DNA of 64,000 bases from Mesostigma viride (taxonomy: Eukaryota; Streptophyta; Mesostigmatophyceae; Mesostigmatales; Mesostigmataceae). A program made the translations under genes and the position numbers. Position 1 is the stretch's first letter. Each line of letters opens with the position of its first letter. Positions 18,541-29,713 of this stretch are shown here, one piece after another. Below the pieces are notes generated by a model that worked only from the letters and a program-made list of their open reading frames with translations, made no database searches and had not been told where the DNA came from. The stretch spans positions 88,910-152,909 of the forward strand of contig RPFO01001275.1 in the NCBI GenBank assembly GCA_009746045.1. The letters run 5' to 3'.

Positions 18541-19629
18541 TCGTTGAAAATTTGGCGTCGTGGCTCGAGTTACGGTCCTAGGACGTTTTGCTGTACGAGC
18601 GTCTATTTCAACTATGCTTCGTAAGTCTACTAGAGTTAGTTCAAAGTGCGTGTCCTTTGGTCGATCCAAAGGCGACAGCGAATGGCCGAATGCGCGTCGC
18701 GTCTTTCATAACAGCTGGATGATGGACGAAGGCAAGACGGCGCGAGAGCACAGCCACCACAAGGAAAGCCACTGGCGGTGGTTGGCAAGTGCGGGACTGC
18801 GGGGCGATGGCGACAGGGCCACAGAGGCATTCAGGGATTCTAACACGTCTTCAGTTCACGAAGTTTCCCACAGTCCTGGTTGAATATATAAGCACAAAGT
18901 CTGTCTAGCGGGTGAATCTGTCCGACGTGATGAAGAAGGGCGCGATGATATGAAAGAAAGCTGAGGACAGTGTCAACCGTTAAACTCATAAGGATAGTGG
19001 TGGACTATGCAGGGAAGCCCATGCAAGGAACGCCAACGGTGGTCACGACATTGGTTTATAATCTCAAACGCGACATTTGTTTATAATCTGGTTGTCTCTT
19101 TGATAATCTGCCATGTTTTAGGAATCTGCCACGGTTTTACTGTCCGTCATTTTCATCCAGAAATCTTTTTCAGCCGACGTACCGTCTAATTAGAAGTTTG
19201 ATCTTCTATGGTCTTGATTTCTTTGTTTCATCGTTGCCTATGCATCTTGTGTGCAGGCAGAAGGCCATGCAAGGCGAGGTGGGCATGGACGAGGCTCATC
19301 ACAAGATGAAGATGACGCGGTCGATGACCTAGGGGGGACTTTGTTCCATACTAGTCGGCATTTAGCAAGACACCGAGCGTTTAAACTAGGGAGGGTACCA
19401 AGCGCCACAAGACCAAGTTTTCTGGCATGTTTGGGTACCCTGAAATCGGAAAATTAAGATGGGTTCGACATTTTGTATGAACATTGTATTGACGAAGAAG
19501 ATAAAGGAAAAAGTAGGAGATACATCGAGTATGTTCCATGAATCTCACACATTGTGTCTCAATGCGTACAACTTACGTATACTGGTTCGACCATCATGCA
19601 AGGATGAGTCGCGAGTCAAACCTTATTAA
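18541..19629. other. Decayed or non-coding, no recognised gene
   Basis: Some short frames look coding-like (for example RHKTKFSGMFGYPEIG near 19400) but are broken by stops. Together with 19630-19985 they may be the remains of one gene. Confidence 0.3.
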
Positions 19630-19985
19630 GACGCTATCACATATGATGAAGACTGGCCACTTGTCTGCATGGTTGGCAAACCAAATTCCTGCATGGTTGG
19701 CAGGGGAGTGTACTATGGAAGGGGTCTGGACTATCCCCGTGCGCAATCTGCTTTTGAGATCATGGTAGCGCCAAAGTTGGGTGACCACTCACTGCATGTG
19801 ATTGCACGTGCCATAGAGCCAGCGCTGTTATAGTCATGGACGCCATCCTCGATGAGGTGCGTCGGCCTCGCAACAATTACTTGGATGATGACTCCCTCAT
19901 CGAGAAAGTGGTACAGGACCGCAATAACAATGAGCAGCAGCAATGCCCTATTCGGGTGGACAGCGATAGGGACTTACATGCCTGA
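19630..19985 (+). pseudogene. Broken coding region, family unknown
   Basis: A 68-codon frame (19630-19833) contains YDEDWPLVCMVGKPN and AFEIMVAPKLGDHSLH. A second frame (19836-19985) starts MDAILDEVRRPRNNYLDDDS and is rich in Asp/Glu/Asn/Gln. Both have protein-like composition and lie end to end in different frames. I do not recognise them. They may be exons or parts of a dead transposase. Confidence 0.3.
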
Positions 19986-20394
19986 GTCTGGACTGGAGCA
20001 GAAAACCCAGCACATGTGAATGCAGAAATGTGTGCCATGGGATCATGTGATTTCATGAGATCTATGTGAAAACAGATATGCATGTCTAGGTACGGTGTGT
20101 TTTGATGAGACATACGGCTTCAGCATGAAAGCTTTACCTGGGTGACTTAAAACGGCTGTGTAACTTATTTTTTAATGAAAAACCACTTTTTTGATTTAAT
20201 CCTAAAAACGAGAAACGAGAAAAATACGCCTCGAGCCAAACAGTAGAAAAAATTATTATAAAGTAAAGGGGTAAAATTGGCTCTTTTTTAGCAAATTATC
20301 TTTTTTAGCAAATTTCCCCTCATTTTTTTCTGACTAGGTTGTCCCCAGTTTACAAATTAACCAATTTTACCCCGACACCCGGAGGGCGCCGCCC
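19986..20394. other. No gene seen
   Basis: A/T-rich; 20270-20360 carries the M3-type spacer words (AGCAAATT, GGCTCTTTTTTAGC) and GGTTGTCCCCAGTTTAC. Confidence 0.4.
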
Positions 20395-20512
20395 GAGATT
20401 AAATAAGAGGTACCTTGAAATTAAATAAGAGGCACGCCTCTATCCAGATATATTTTTGGAGGCGAATTTCTATTGGCGTTAAGTTGTAGTATAGTACGAC
20501 AACGTGTCAGAC
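20395..20512 (-). repeat. Single M3 arm
   Basis: Inverted arm sequence from AGATTAAATAAGAGGTACC to the GTACGACAACGTGTCAG end. The partner arm is missing. Confidence 0.55.
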
Positions 20513-20869
20513 CGTATAATTTATTCCGACTTCTACATTCAGTTCACCGCTTGGTCAAAAAAGGATCACTTATATCAAGAAAACAATAAAGATCACTTAT
20601 ATACCCTACTTCTCCGTAAAATCTCATCGACCGGGTTTCGAAACAACCCACGAACGCCGTAGATGCAGATCCAACGGAGCAAACAACGTCAAGACCGACG
20701 CGGCGCCAAATAGTCGCCACGGTTCCTTTTCTGCGAGCCATTTTACAACGTACGTCGCGCCGCGTCGTGTACCCAAGCCCTTTTCTGAACGTGAGATCCA
20801 AAATCCGCTTGCCAGACCGGGAACTCCGTCCAATACCGTCGTGCATTGAATTGAATTGGAACATAAGTC

Positions 20870-21268
20870 CTTCTTTCCGTCACCCTTGACATGTTTTCGT
20901 ACAATACTACAAATTAACGCCAATAGAAATTCGCCTCCCTTACCCCGACTGCCAATAGAAACTCGCCTCCAAACATATATCTCGATAGAGGCATGCGTCT
21001 TATTTAATTTCAAGGTACCTCTTAATTAATCTCGCCCCCCGGCCTCCGCTAATTTGCTAATTTGCTAAATTTGCTAAAAAAGAGCCAATTTTTCCCCGAC
21101 TAGCAAATTAGCGGAGGCGGGGGCCGAGATTAATTAAGAGGTACCTTGAAATTAAATAAGAGGCATGCCTCTATCGAGATATATGTATGGAGGCGAGTTT
21201 CTATTGGCGTTTATTTGTAGTATTGTACGACAACTGTCAAGGGTGACGGAAAGTACTGAAATCGCGCA
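20870..21268. mobile_element. Intact M3 foldback MITE
   Basis: Arms 20870-21037 and 21124-21268 are inverted copies of each other. The spacer is about 85 bp of GCTAATTTGC-type repeats. There is no coding capacity. It ends about 450 bp upstream of the URM1 start codon. Confidence 0.65.
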
Positions 21269-21724
21269 ATTTTACCCCGACTTTACCCCGCTGCATTCGA
21301 CGATCGGCAGGCAACTTCGGCAGTCTTTGCTGCTCGCAACTTTTTTGCTGGCTGGGCATGCGAGTCAGTCGGGCTAGCTTTTTACAGATAGGGAAATGTG
21401 TTTTTCTGCCGACTACGAGAGTCATATACGTGTTTCTTGCCTCGTAGATGCAGGCACGGAAGAGCGTGCTGAAGTAAGCCCGCCGTGCTACTAGTCACAT
21501 ACATAAGTATGACGGCAGCCTGTGAAATAATCGTAGAAAGTAGACTGCACGTCGCCACCTCATCTGGTGATTCCATGGACTCAATAAATTTTCCGTTGCC
21601 TAATCAGTGACAGATAGTAGCCGATTACCGAGGACGGTCGGGCATTTACTGCTTGGAGTTCGAAATCGAATTGAAGTTTTGCCGACCAGGGCTGGCTGTT
21701 TGCAGCTAGATTGCCTTTGAGAAG

Positions 21725-24369
21725 ATGGTATCTCTGCATTTGGAGTTCAGGTAAATGATTTATGGCCTTGATCATGGATTCCATGCATGATAGTGCTTCT
21801 TGCGTGTACTGGATGGTTAAGAAAGCCCACTTCGCTTCAACCGCTTCTCGTCACCTCTCGCGTTAACCGTGCGGTGTGATGCCACCGCTTCCACGAATTC
21901 CCGGCACCCTACATGCATTCGTGGCAGCGGGGGCCTGGAGCTTCTCGTGGGCAACAAGAAGGAGCATCAAGTAGAGATGCCCGAGGAGACGGAGGAACAG
22001 GTGGGACGAAAGGCCTGCATTTGTACCCCAAGCGTGGTCATGAAACGCTACTGTGGTATTATCATGCTATACGGTATAAATTTAGCAAAAGCCTATTTTC
22101 CATTGGTGCAGGAAAGGTCTTTGCCCAGGGCTATGCTGGGGTATTTTTGCATACCTGTTGGATGGGCGGGTTGAGGAGCATGGTACTTTTTATGGCATTG
22201 ACCACAACAATGCAGACCCTTGCATGCTTGTCATGTTTAAAGTATCCCGCATCACAGTGCCTTCTAAAATAGCTTCTTGAAAATGTTTCGTAGACACTTG
22301 AACTCTCAATGCTACTTGTTGACCCTTGCATGCACTAGTTGCGTGGCTACCGTCGATCTCCCTCATTCCTACTTATCCCCCTCCACAAGCCCGCCCCAAG
22401 GAAAAATGGCGCGTGGCAATAGAGTGTTGCAACTGACCAGCCTTCCTGTGTTTATCACCTGTGTTGGTTACTGGCATTTGGCACCAGGACTAGCCCGCAG
22501 CCTCTGCTGGCAATACTAGCAGTCTCACGCACATAGGAATCTCTTTTCAGGGCCCCTCACAATTTCCTCACGCGTTTCTCCTGGAATCCAAAGTGCCGCG
22601 TCCCCGCTATCTGACCATGGGACATGCGCGTCTTTGGGCATCAATCAATTATTTAATCAAAAGCACATAGACCGCGTCACATGGGTACCAGTACAGGAAC
22701 CTTGAACCCCTATACACATTGAGAAAGAGGGAGTGTGCCCTAGCTTCTCTCACTGCCTCAAGTGGGCAGGCCACAGAGGACTCTCTCCGCATCATTAATA
22801 ACACGCATCATGGTGCAGGCCAAACCTTGGACACGCAGGAGTCTCGAGTCTTAGACATGTATGTTTGATGGGCCCGTCCGCGGAATGGGATTCATGCGAT
22901 ACTGCACAGCAACCTAGCTACAATACCCCTACCCAACTCAATTCAGTTAGCCTGTGCGCATCACTGTATGACTATAATGGTAACAAGGGTGTCTGAGGTA
23001 ATGATGTACATTGGATACATCGTGCATTCATGCGGCGCTCGTCACATCACAGGACAGGGGCAAGCCCGCCCGGAGTCCGTTCGTCATAGTAATTTGGTGT
23101 GCTTTTTTTGGTGGAAGAGTTAACGCATGGGGGGCGTCATGGAGTCGTCTGTGTTTTGGGTGAGCTGTCATGGGCTGGCGGGCGTGAGCATGTCCCTGGC
23201 TCTCTCAGCCCTTTCTTTCGCTTTACTCTCCTGGCACAGGTGTATGACACCACTAGCGGGGTAGCCCAGGTGTGCCTCCAGTAGTCACGTTTTATACAGA
23301 ACTCACCAAAAATTCATCCTGAGTAATTAAATTGACTACAATTGGAATGGGTATCCTGTGTTGCTTCCTGACATTTTGGCTCTTGCCTAACCTGTCGCCT
23401 AATTGCGGATGGCTCATGCATCCTGCATGTGGTCCATTTCTATCCACGGGATCCACGGGCGAGGGCGGGCAGGGACGCACGGTGACCGTGCGGCGCCTGA
23501 TCGCGTGGATATGCAAGCAGATGGTGACCGAGCGACCGGAGCTGTTTGTGAAGGGGGACTCCGTGTACGTGCTGAAATGGTGACGGGGTATGGTAGTATC
23601 GCGGTGGTGAGCATCGTATCCGTGGATATCTGTGAAGGGGAACTTGGTGTAAATGTCCACAATGGTGATGGTAAGTGGTAGGAATAGGTTTATGAGGCTA
23701 TTGGTAGCTATTTGTGACAGGCGACTCCATGCAAGTGTTGTTATGGGGATGAGAAGTTGTAGGAATAGTTGCGTGGAGTGAGAGAGTACATAGAGTGTGG
23801 GCAGGAATAGCGGTGGCAGTAAAAATCTCTGTAGCTGTTTGTGAAAAAAGAAACCTGTTTAAGTCTCCATAGCCCAAGTAACCCATGCAAGCCACTCGAG
23901 GGAAAGGGGACAGTGGGCTTTGTATTAATTTGCACTTTGTATTCCCATTCTCTCGCTGCCCGCTTCCCCCGGATGTTGTACCCACCTTTTGCCCCTGGGG
24001 GCGTGCACTTCTTGAGCGGCTAAAATCTTCGAGGTTTTTGCCATTTGCTGAAGGCGCTTCCTGTTAATGTCTCGTTGTTGGGGCTGTCAACGTTGCAACG
24101 CTTTGCGAGGGTAGGGCTTGTGATCAGTAAGAAAATATGATTGTGCTTTGTATGTAAGGGTGCTTTCTTATGTCATGGTTGCTGTCACAAGACGGACAAG
24201 TATTTTGTTGCATCTTTGCTCTTAATGTTGTTCATGCATGCCCCACGGCAGCCGGCCCGGCATCCTGGTTCTCATCAACGACGTGGACTGGGAACTAAAC
24301 AACAAGCTGGACGAGCTGCTGCAGGATGGGGACCGGGTCACTTTTATCTCCACCCTGCATGGGGGATGA
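21725..24369 (+). CDS. URM1: Ubiquitin-related modifier 1 (URM1), four exons, complete
   Basis: The exons are 21725-21750, 21928-22000, 23473-23564 and 24252-24369; all three introns (177, 1472 and 687 bp) are GT-AG. The spliced frame is exactly 309 nt (102 residues plus TGA), close to the ~100 residues usual for the family. It starts [15 protein letters not shown]. The middle has the conserved [20 protein letters not shown] block (spanning the exon 3-4 junction), then NDVDWEL, and it ends FISTLHGG. The terminal Gly-Gly is exposed without processing. Urm1 has a beta-grasp fold. It is activated at its C-terminal glycine by the E1-like Uba4/MOCS3, carries sulfur for 2-thiolation of wobble uridine in cytosolic tRNAs (Ncs6/Ncs2), and can modify proteins. 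No neighbour is related. The start codon sits in AAGATGG and no upstream in-frame exon is needed. Confidence 0.95.
22668..22860 (+). repeat. Dispersed repeat inside URM1 intron 2
   Basis: GCGTCACATGGGTACC followed by CTAGCTTCTCTCACTGCC and CCACAGAG... matches 38773-38960. No coding function seen. Confidence 0.5.
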
Positions 24370-25250
24370 ATACAAGCGCCACGTTCACGCGTGCCCTGCA
24401 TGGGCCGCAGTATATCGTAATTAAGTGAGACAACTATATCTGTACGCTAAGAACAGATTGCTGACGCAGCCTTTCAATTTTCATCCGCCAGAACATTGCA
24501 CCACTGCGGCAAGATTGGCATTCGGCACTTCATCTAGTCTCCTGATTAGCTAGTTTCTTTGGGCATCTGTTGCTTTGCTCTGTGATCATGTGTGATGAAA
24601 ATGTTGAGCGCATGGCGTGCCACATTGGCACACCCCTTGCCTGACATCGAACCAATTGCCTGGAAGGAAATGCACGGGTTAGTGGTGATGGCAACACAAT
24701 TGTGGTTACTGTCATCAGAAGGATGACAAGTACTTAAATCATTTCAGACACATTCTCCAGCGATTTCTGGCCTGCGCTGGTTGTCTCCTTGACATTCTCC
24801 AGCGGGGTGCGGGTTGAGTCCACAAGCGGGCCCGCATGAACAGACAAATTCGACTTGAGGTGGGTGGTGTGGCCGGGGCCTGCACGGGCTGAGTGTGCAG
24901 GCCAGCCACTGTAATGGCTGCACTGCATGGTGATTGCCTGCATTGATAAATACCACTGCTCTTTTTATAGACTCTTTTGCATAGCTGGCCCCGTGCCGGC
25001 ACAAATCGCAGAAGCCGGGGGGCGGGCACAGCCGCCAGTGGAGGTTCCTGGCGCCTTTCACTCTAGAGCTGAGGGGACCCAAGGGTCCTTGAAAGATCTG
25101 CTTTTCTGCTGGAAAGTATGTTTCAGGGTCAGTTTGCCTCGCGCCCGCCACAACGTTGGGTGTCAGCCGTCAGAAGTTACCAACATTGTAGATCTTACAA
25201 GAAGGTTCTCAACGGGACCGCGTGCAATTAGTTGATTAATTAATTAATAT
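24370..25250. other. URM1 downstream region, no further gene
   Basis: It includes a fragment (24762-24800) of the leader CTGGCCTGCGCTGGTTG also seen at 985-1010 and 3718-3745. An AATT tract lies at 25233-25248. Confidence 0.4.
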
Positions 25251-25253
25251 CTA

Positions 25254-25272
25254 CACGTGACGGCGTCACGTG
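25254..25272. repeat. CACGTGAC...GTCACGTG palindrome
   Basis: CACGTGACGGCGTCACGTG has 8-bp arms around a 3-bp centre. The same palindrome with centre TGC is at 38763-38781. Both follow A/T-rich tails or TAA runs, so it probably marks an end of a repeat family; two G-box cores (CACGTG) are incidental or regulatory. Confidence 0.5.
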
Positions 25273-25319
25273 AGCATAAGTCCTCAGTGGGAGGGGAATA
25301 TGGGATGGAATGGATTAAA

Positions 25320-25540
25320 ATTAAATTAAAAATTAAATTATAACATGCCTCCGTTGGGAAATCATGTAGGATGGGAGATCATGGAATGGATGGTGTAAGC
25401 TACCTAGGTCCTAGTTACAGGGGTGTGGGCACCGCGGCCCGAATCGCTATGAATGCCATACGCGGTCACACGCGGAGCCCCCACAGACTTGGGGGTGGTC
25501 TCCTTCATCACTACTTGCCATCTATCCTTGCGTACCATTA
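25320..25540. other. Degenerate LINE-tail sequence, no gene
   Basis: An AAATTAAA tail and a hairpin-like CCTCCGTTGGGA near 25347 resemble the half-LINE 3' end; the rest is not recognised. Confidence 0.35.
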
Positions 25541-25697
25541 CTAATTAATTAATTTATTTATTTATTAGGAACATAACTCCGTTCCAAGGGAGTATATGTA
25601 GCACATAGCCCTTGAGAAGGGGCATATGGCCTATACTACATTCTAAGCTACTTCCTGCAAGGGTGGGAATGTAAACGACACTTGCTCTAGGTGCACC
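25541..25697 (-). mobile_element. Half-LINE 3'-end fragment
   Basis: AATT/TTTA tail at 25541-25567, a hairpin with a 4-bp insertion, and about 110 bp of 3' UTR. It is cut off by the tail of copy 3. Confidence 0.6.
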
Positions 25698-27691
25698 ATT
25701 AATAATAATAAGGAACATAACTCCGTTGGGAGTATATGTAGCGCATAGCCCTTGAGAAGGGGCATATGGCCTATGATACATTCTAGGCTACTTCATGCAA
25801 GGATGGGAATGTAAGCTACCCTTGCTCTAGGTGCACCAAGGCACCTGCACCCTCATGATGTATATCGCGCTATGCCCAGCTAAGGGGGAGCGTGGCATGT
25901 GGGGGAAGATCATCATGGCTATACAAGAGCTATGGCATGGCTTCTCAGCAGAGAGTGACTCCCTGCATGGGCGCTGCATAATTAAATAAAGCTAGGCATC
26001 ATCTGGAGGGTGGCTCATCATAGGCACACATGTACATGACTAAAAAGGCTAGGCCTAAGCTGGTATAGTCATGCCTGTAGTAGGCGGGCATGTACAAGGC
26101 CACTGTCTAACTATTCTACACTACTGCTGCTGTATTCCCCTAGGCTGGGGCTGGAGTTGCTGGGGCCGCGGTGGTCGAGGGGGTCGCTTGCCAGGGCTTG
26201 TGGCCGACGTAGATGGCCGCCCCCTTCCAGTACACCGGCTGGCCCGCCTTGGTCTGCCGGAGCTGGAGGTAGGTCGGCCATAGCTCCCGTCGCCGTTGTT
26301 GCTGTGCCAGGGTCAAGTCGTCGTCCACGGTGAAGTGAGTCTTCTCGAGCCGCTTGCGGCGTCTGAGAAACGAAATCTTGTCGGCTGGGCTATCAAAGAT
26401 GAGAAGAAGCGGAGGCGCCCCTGCCTTACCCCGCGCGCGGGGGAGGCGGTGGGCGGTCAGCTTGATCTCACCAAGAAGGCCCATGCGTGCAAGGATTTTG
26501 CTCTCAAACGCACGTGCAAGCTTCTCAGAATTCTCACCTTCTTCCATGTCGAAGTTCTTGAGTATGGCGTTGAGGCTGCGCTTGGCGAGCTCGGCCTCCT
26601 CGCGGAGGTCAAGCGTCTGCCGCTGGAGCTGGGCTGCGACGGCGGAGGTGGTGGAGGTGGTATGTTGCTTAAGCATGTCCGCCCAGGTCGTGATGGGAGG
26701 AGCATCGCCGGCCCGCAGGCCAGCCGGGGCTGGCTTGGCGGCAATGTCCTTCACTGCCTGGGCGGTGAGGCCTGCTGTGTTCTGCAAGACCTCGATAGCG
26801 ATTGCATTATCCTTGAGGCGCTGGTCGATGTCGCGGAGCTAGGCGGTGATGGAGTCGGTGGAGGCGGAGGGGGGGGGGGTGTGTGGAGGCGAGGAGGGTG
26901 GCGGTGGCGGTGGGGATGGTGGGAAGCTCAGCAGCCAGCGTGCCCGGCGCCAATTGCCGCCACATCTGCGGCAAGAGGGGTCACGTGCTGCTCGAAAGCT
27001 TCCTTGAGGAGGGTGCGGATGGTGGCTTCGGTGGGGAAGGTGGGGGGGGGCGGGGGGGAAGGTGAGGAAGCCCAGATCGCGGATTCGGAGCGTCCAACAA
27101 GGGAGCAGAGGGCGAAGCGTTGAAGCTTGGGGCGACTCATGCGGTGAATGACTGGGAGAGCCTCGGCGGGGTCGACAAGCTGGCCATTACCAGGCCAGCG
27201 GCCGCGGTTGTGGGACGTGAGGTACACGCACAGGGCTAGAAGCGAGGCGTGATTGCCGAAAAACACATCTTCCATGAACCAACCGGGGCTGCGTTGCCAG
27301 AAGCCGGAGCTGTTGACGTCAAAGGAGGTCTCTTCCCAGGGCGGCTCAGCAGAGCGACTGCGCTTAGGTTCAGGCGATGCAGATGGCGAGGCAAGCCCGG
27401 GAGGCTGGGCGAGCACCAGTGCACGACTAGTGTCACCGTTGCCATCTGGGCCGGTGGGCGAAGCTGCAGCCGAAGCTGCAGGCGTATTTTCATTGCCGAG
27501 CGCAGCCGCCAGGCTGCGTTGCGTCGAGAGGCGTTTGCTCATCGTATATTGCGTAATAGCTTCGGAAAATTATATCAGCATGTGCGTCGTAGAAAGACGC
27601 ATCGATTGTGGTATTCACGGCTAAATTCGGTGCTCAAACGTGAAAGTTATGAGCTCCGCCGTCAGCCATGGCTACCTCGTGGCTCGTGGCT
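25698..27691 (-). mobile_element. Half-LINE copy 3: ORF1-only element, end to end
   Basis: On the minus strand: leader from about 27691, ORF1-like frame 27542-26140, 3' UTR, hairpin ACTCCC-AACGG-AGT (about 25733-25719), and a TTA/TTAA tail to 25698. As in copy 1, nothing resembling ORF2 separates ORF1 from the 3' end. Confidence 0.75.
26140..27542 (-). pseudogene. L1-type ORF1 protein, copy 3 (best preserved)
   Basis: Two long frames cover nearly everything: 27542-26928 (N-terminal half, MSKRLSTQRSLAAALG..., with RSPGWFMEDVFFGNHASLL and a Pro-rich spacer) and 26787-26140 (C-terminal half). The second holds a helical segment with LREEAELAKRSL, the RRM-like AHRLPRARGKAG...PLLLIF, DDDLTLAQQQRRRELWP and YWKGAAIYVGHKPW. 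The break (about 26870-26930) lies at a G-rich run and an in-frame stop near 26838. RNA-binding chaperone function is inferred from L1 ORF1p. Confidence 0.7.
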
Positions 27692-27953
27692 CGTTGGGAG
27701 TGCACCGGCCATGGCACCTGCATCCCCATGATCTTCAAGCTATGCCCAGCTAAGGGGGAGCCTGTCATGGGGGGGAAGATCAGCATAGCTATACAAGAGC
27801 TAGAGCATGGCATCTCAGCATGCAGAGAGCAGCTCTCTGCATGGGCACAGCATAACTAAATAAAAAGGCATCATCTGGAGTGTGGCACATCATAGGCGCA
27901 CATGTACATGGCTAAATAATACTCGTGAATCAGCTGGTATATAGCCTATAGGA

Positions 27954-29352
27954 CAGTGATTGGCCATACGCCGTATTATACGCCGTATTTAGCGTATTAT
28001 GCGCGATACGCAAGCGGCGCGTACGAAAATGGGGTACTTTCATACGCAACGCGTATTTTTGCGCATTTTTGCGTATTTTCGCGTATTTTTGGCATATTTT
28101 TGGCTTACGAGGTGGGTGAATTTGCTTGCCTAGACTGCGGCGCGCCGACCTGTAGTAGGAACAAATAATTGCGTGATGAGCTAGCTAGTGTACAATGCAC
28201 TAAAGCTAAAAGCGCGTTCATTGGCAAAACTAGGCATTTCAGGCTATTTTTGGCATACCTGGGTCACCTGTTATATGGAAATAAACTAACACCCATTTCA
28301 CCGGAAAAGCGCGTTCATTGTGACTTGTGAAGGCGGGAATGTGAAGGCGGGAAGGCTGAAGATTCATCATCCAGAAGGTGATAAGGTGTGCCAGCAACGT
28401 CGTGGTCGTCTGGCACCTCTATCGTAGCATATCGACATTCAGGCATGGCTGACACGAATGAGGAGTCAATGGAACACGATGATGATGTGCGGCCCGATGA
28501 AGAAGAGGCCACATCCGAAACTGTCTGGACATACATTAGCAAAGAGCGCATCCTCAAGAATGGGCAGCAGACAAATAACTACTACGTGGATGATGGAGTA
28601 CTCCGTTACAGGCTGCTGGTCGAGCAGGCGGAGAAGGAAAGCAATACCAGGAAGAGGAAGGCGACTAGTGACGCCAAGAAGCAGGCTGATGTGCGGGCGG
28701 CACTTAAAGGCAGGCTTGCAGACGTTGTAGAAACCGACGCCTCTAACTGGGTGTCCGCTCATGCCAGCAACACCTCGGGGCGCGCTGCTGGGGCGGCTGG
28801 GCCAAGCGGATCATCAAAGGGCCAATCCACCGACGGTAATTTGCCCGCACCTAATGGGCTCAGCAAAGAGCAGCTGGACGAGGAGCTGTGCAAGGCATTC
28901 ATTTGCGCCTTTCAATGCCATCGACGCCCTTCAATGTCATCGACACCTCGGGGCAATGTATAGTGCATGCATATCTTGAGTTCTACAAATTCATTATCTA
29001 TTATCCTTTCCAGTGAGTTGTGAATTGATACTGGTATCGATACTTAGTTGCATGATGTCTCGATTTTGAAGAGAAACTATCAAGTTAGACCGTTAGAAAC
29101 TATGCTTGTATTTAGGTAGTGATGGCAATGCCAAGGTCATGCTATATATGTCAGGTATAGGCAAAAGGTATGGCAAAAACACCAGCAGACCATGCTTGAT
29201 TGCTCAGAATGTTGAAAAACCCTCAAAAGCCTGCCAAAAAAGGGGTTTTCAACAGTTAGCGTACGATCAGCGTATAATACATTATACACCGCGTATTATA
29301 CATTATACACCTGGGGCCGCGTACGACGCGTATCGCGTATGGCCAATCACTG
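27954..29352 (+). mobile_element. hAT element 1 with 8-bp target duplication CTATAGGA
   Basis: The perfect terminal inverted repeat CAGTGATTGGCCATACGC (18 bp) lies at 27954-27971 and inverted at 29335-29352. CTATAGGA flanks it at 27946-27953 and 29353-29360. An 8-bp duplication and CAGTG ends are diagnostic of hAT. Subterminal regions are packed with CGTATTATACGC-like words, likely transposase binding sites. It is 1.4 kb long and non-autonomous. Confidence 0.9.
28446..28963 (+). CDS. Uncharacterised ORF of hAT element 1
   Basis: 172 codons from MADTNEESMEHDDD. The N-terminus is strongly acidic, followed by VWTYISKERIL, YYVDDGVLRYRLLVEQAEKE and a basic stretch (RKRKATSDAKKQ). There is no BED finger or DDE catalytic core. 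The same protein sequence occurs with stops and small changes in the second hAT1 copy (34207-33672 minus), so it belongs to the element. It could be the N-terminus of the lost transposase or an accessory protein; neither can be shown here. Confidence 0.45.
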
Positions 29353-29375
29353 CTATAGGAGGCTTACATGTACAT

Positions 29376-29663
29376 TCTGATCTGGCACGCCGCAAAGGTG
29401 AAAACCATTTGCGTTCAGTGCCGGTCCGCGGAAAACGCGGAAAACGCGATCTGCAAATGAATCCGACCGGAATCGAACTGGGGACCTCTCATCGCACCAA
29501 CTTTCGCTGACTAGTAGGACGGACGTCTCCGGATCCTAGGGCATCGCCAACTTACACCTACAGTCATCCGCAAAAGTTCTCCTTTCCGGGGAGTGATGCA
29601 AGCCTTTCGGATTTGGTGCTAGATTAATCATTCGAGATCTGTGTGTTTAGGAGTACTACACAC
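29376..29663. mobile_element. 288-bp insertion with TSD TGTACAT
   Basis: TGTACAT at 29369-29375 and 29664-29670. It contains a tRNA-like stretch and no ORF. Its size, tRNA-like part and target duplication suit a SINE, but no tail is visible. Confidence 0.45.
29459..29536 (-). tRNA. tRNA-like remnant (tRNA-derived, SINE head or pseudo-tRNA)
   Basis: The minus strand starts GGATCCG and ends CGGATTC, a 7-bp acceptor-type stem with one G-U pair, 78 nt in total. It contains a good B box (GTTCGATTCC). GAGAGGTCCCCAGTTCGATTC resembles the 3' half of tRNA-Pro. The T-stem has two mismatches and the D-arm is poor, so a functional tRNA is unlikely. Confidence 0.3.
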
Positions 29664-29713
29664 GTGTACATGGCCACGGTCTATCTATTCTACACTACTG
29701 CTGCCGTATTCCC

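Noticed and set aside
18560-18883. 107-codon plus-strand ORF
   Set aside because: Starts in the MITE edge; composition is weakly coding-like, but no homologous copy or motif was found.
20544-21013. 129-codon minus-strand ORF overlapping the M3 MITE
   Set aside because: Its N-terminal part is read from the MITE arm and no domain or second copy supports it.
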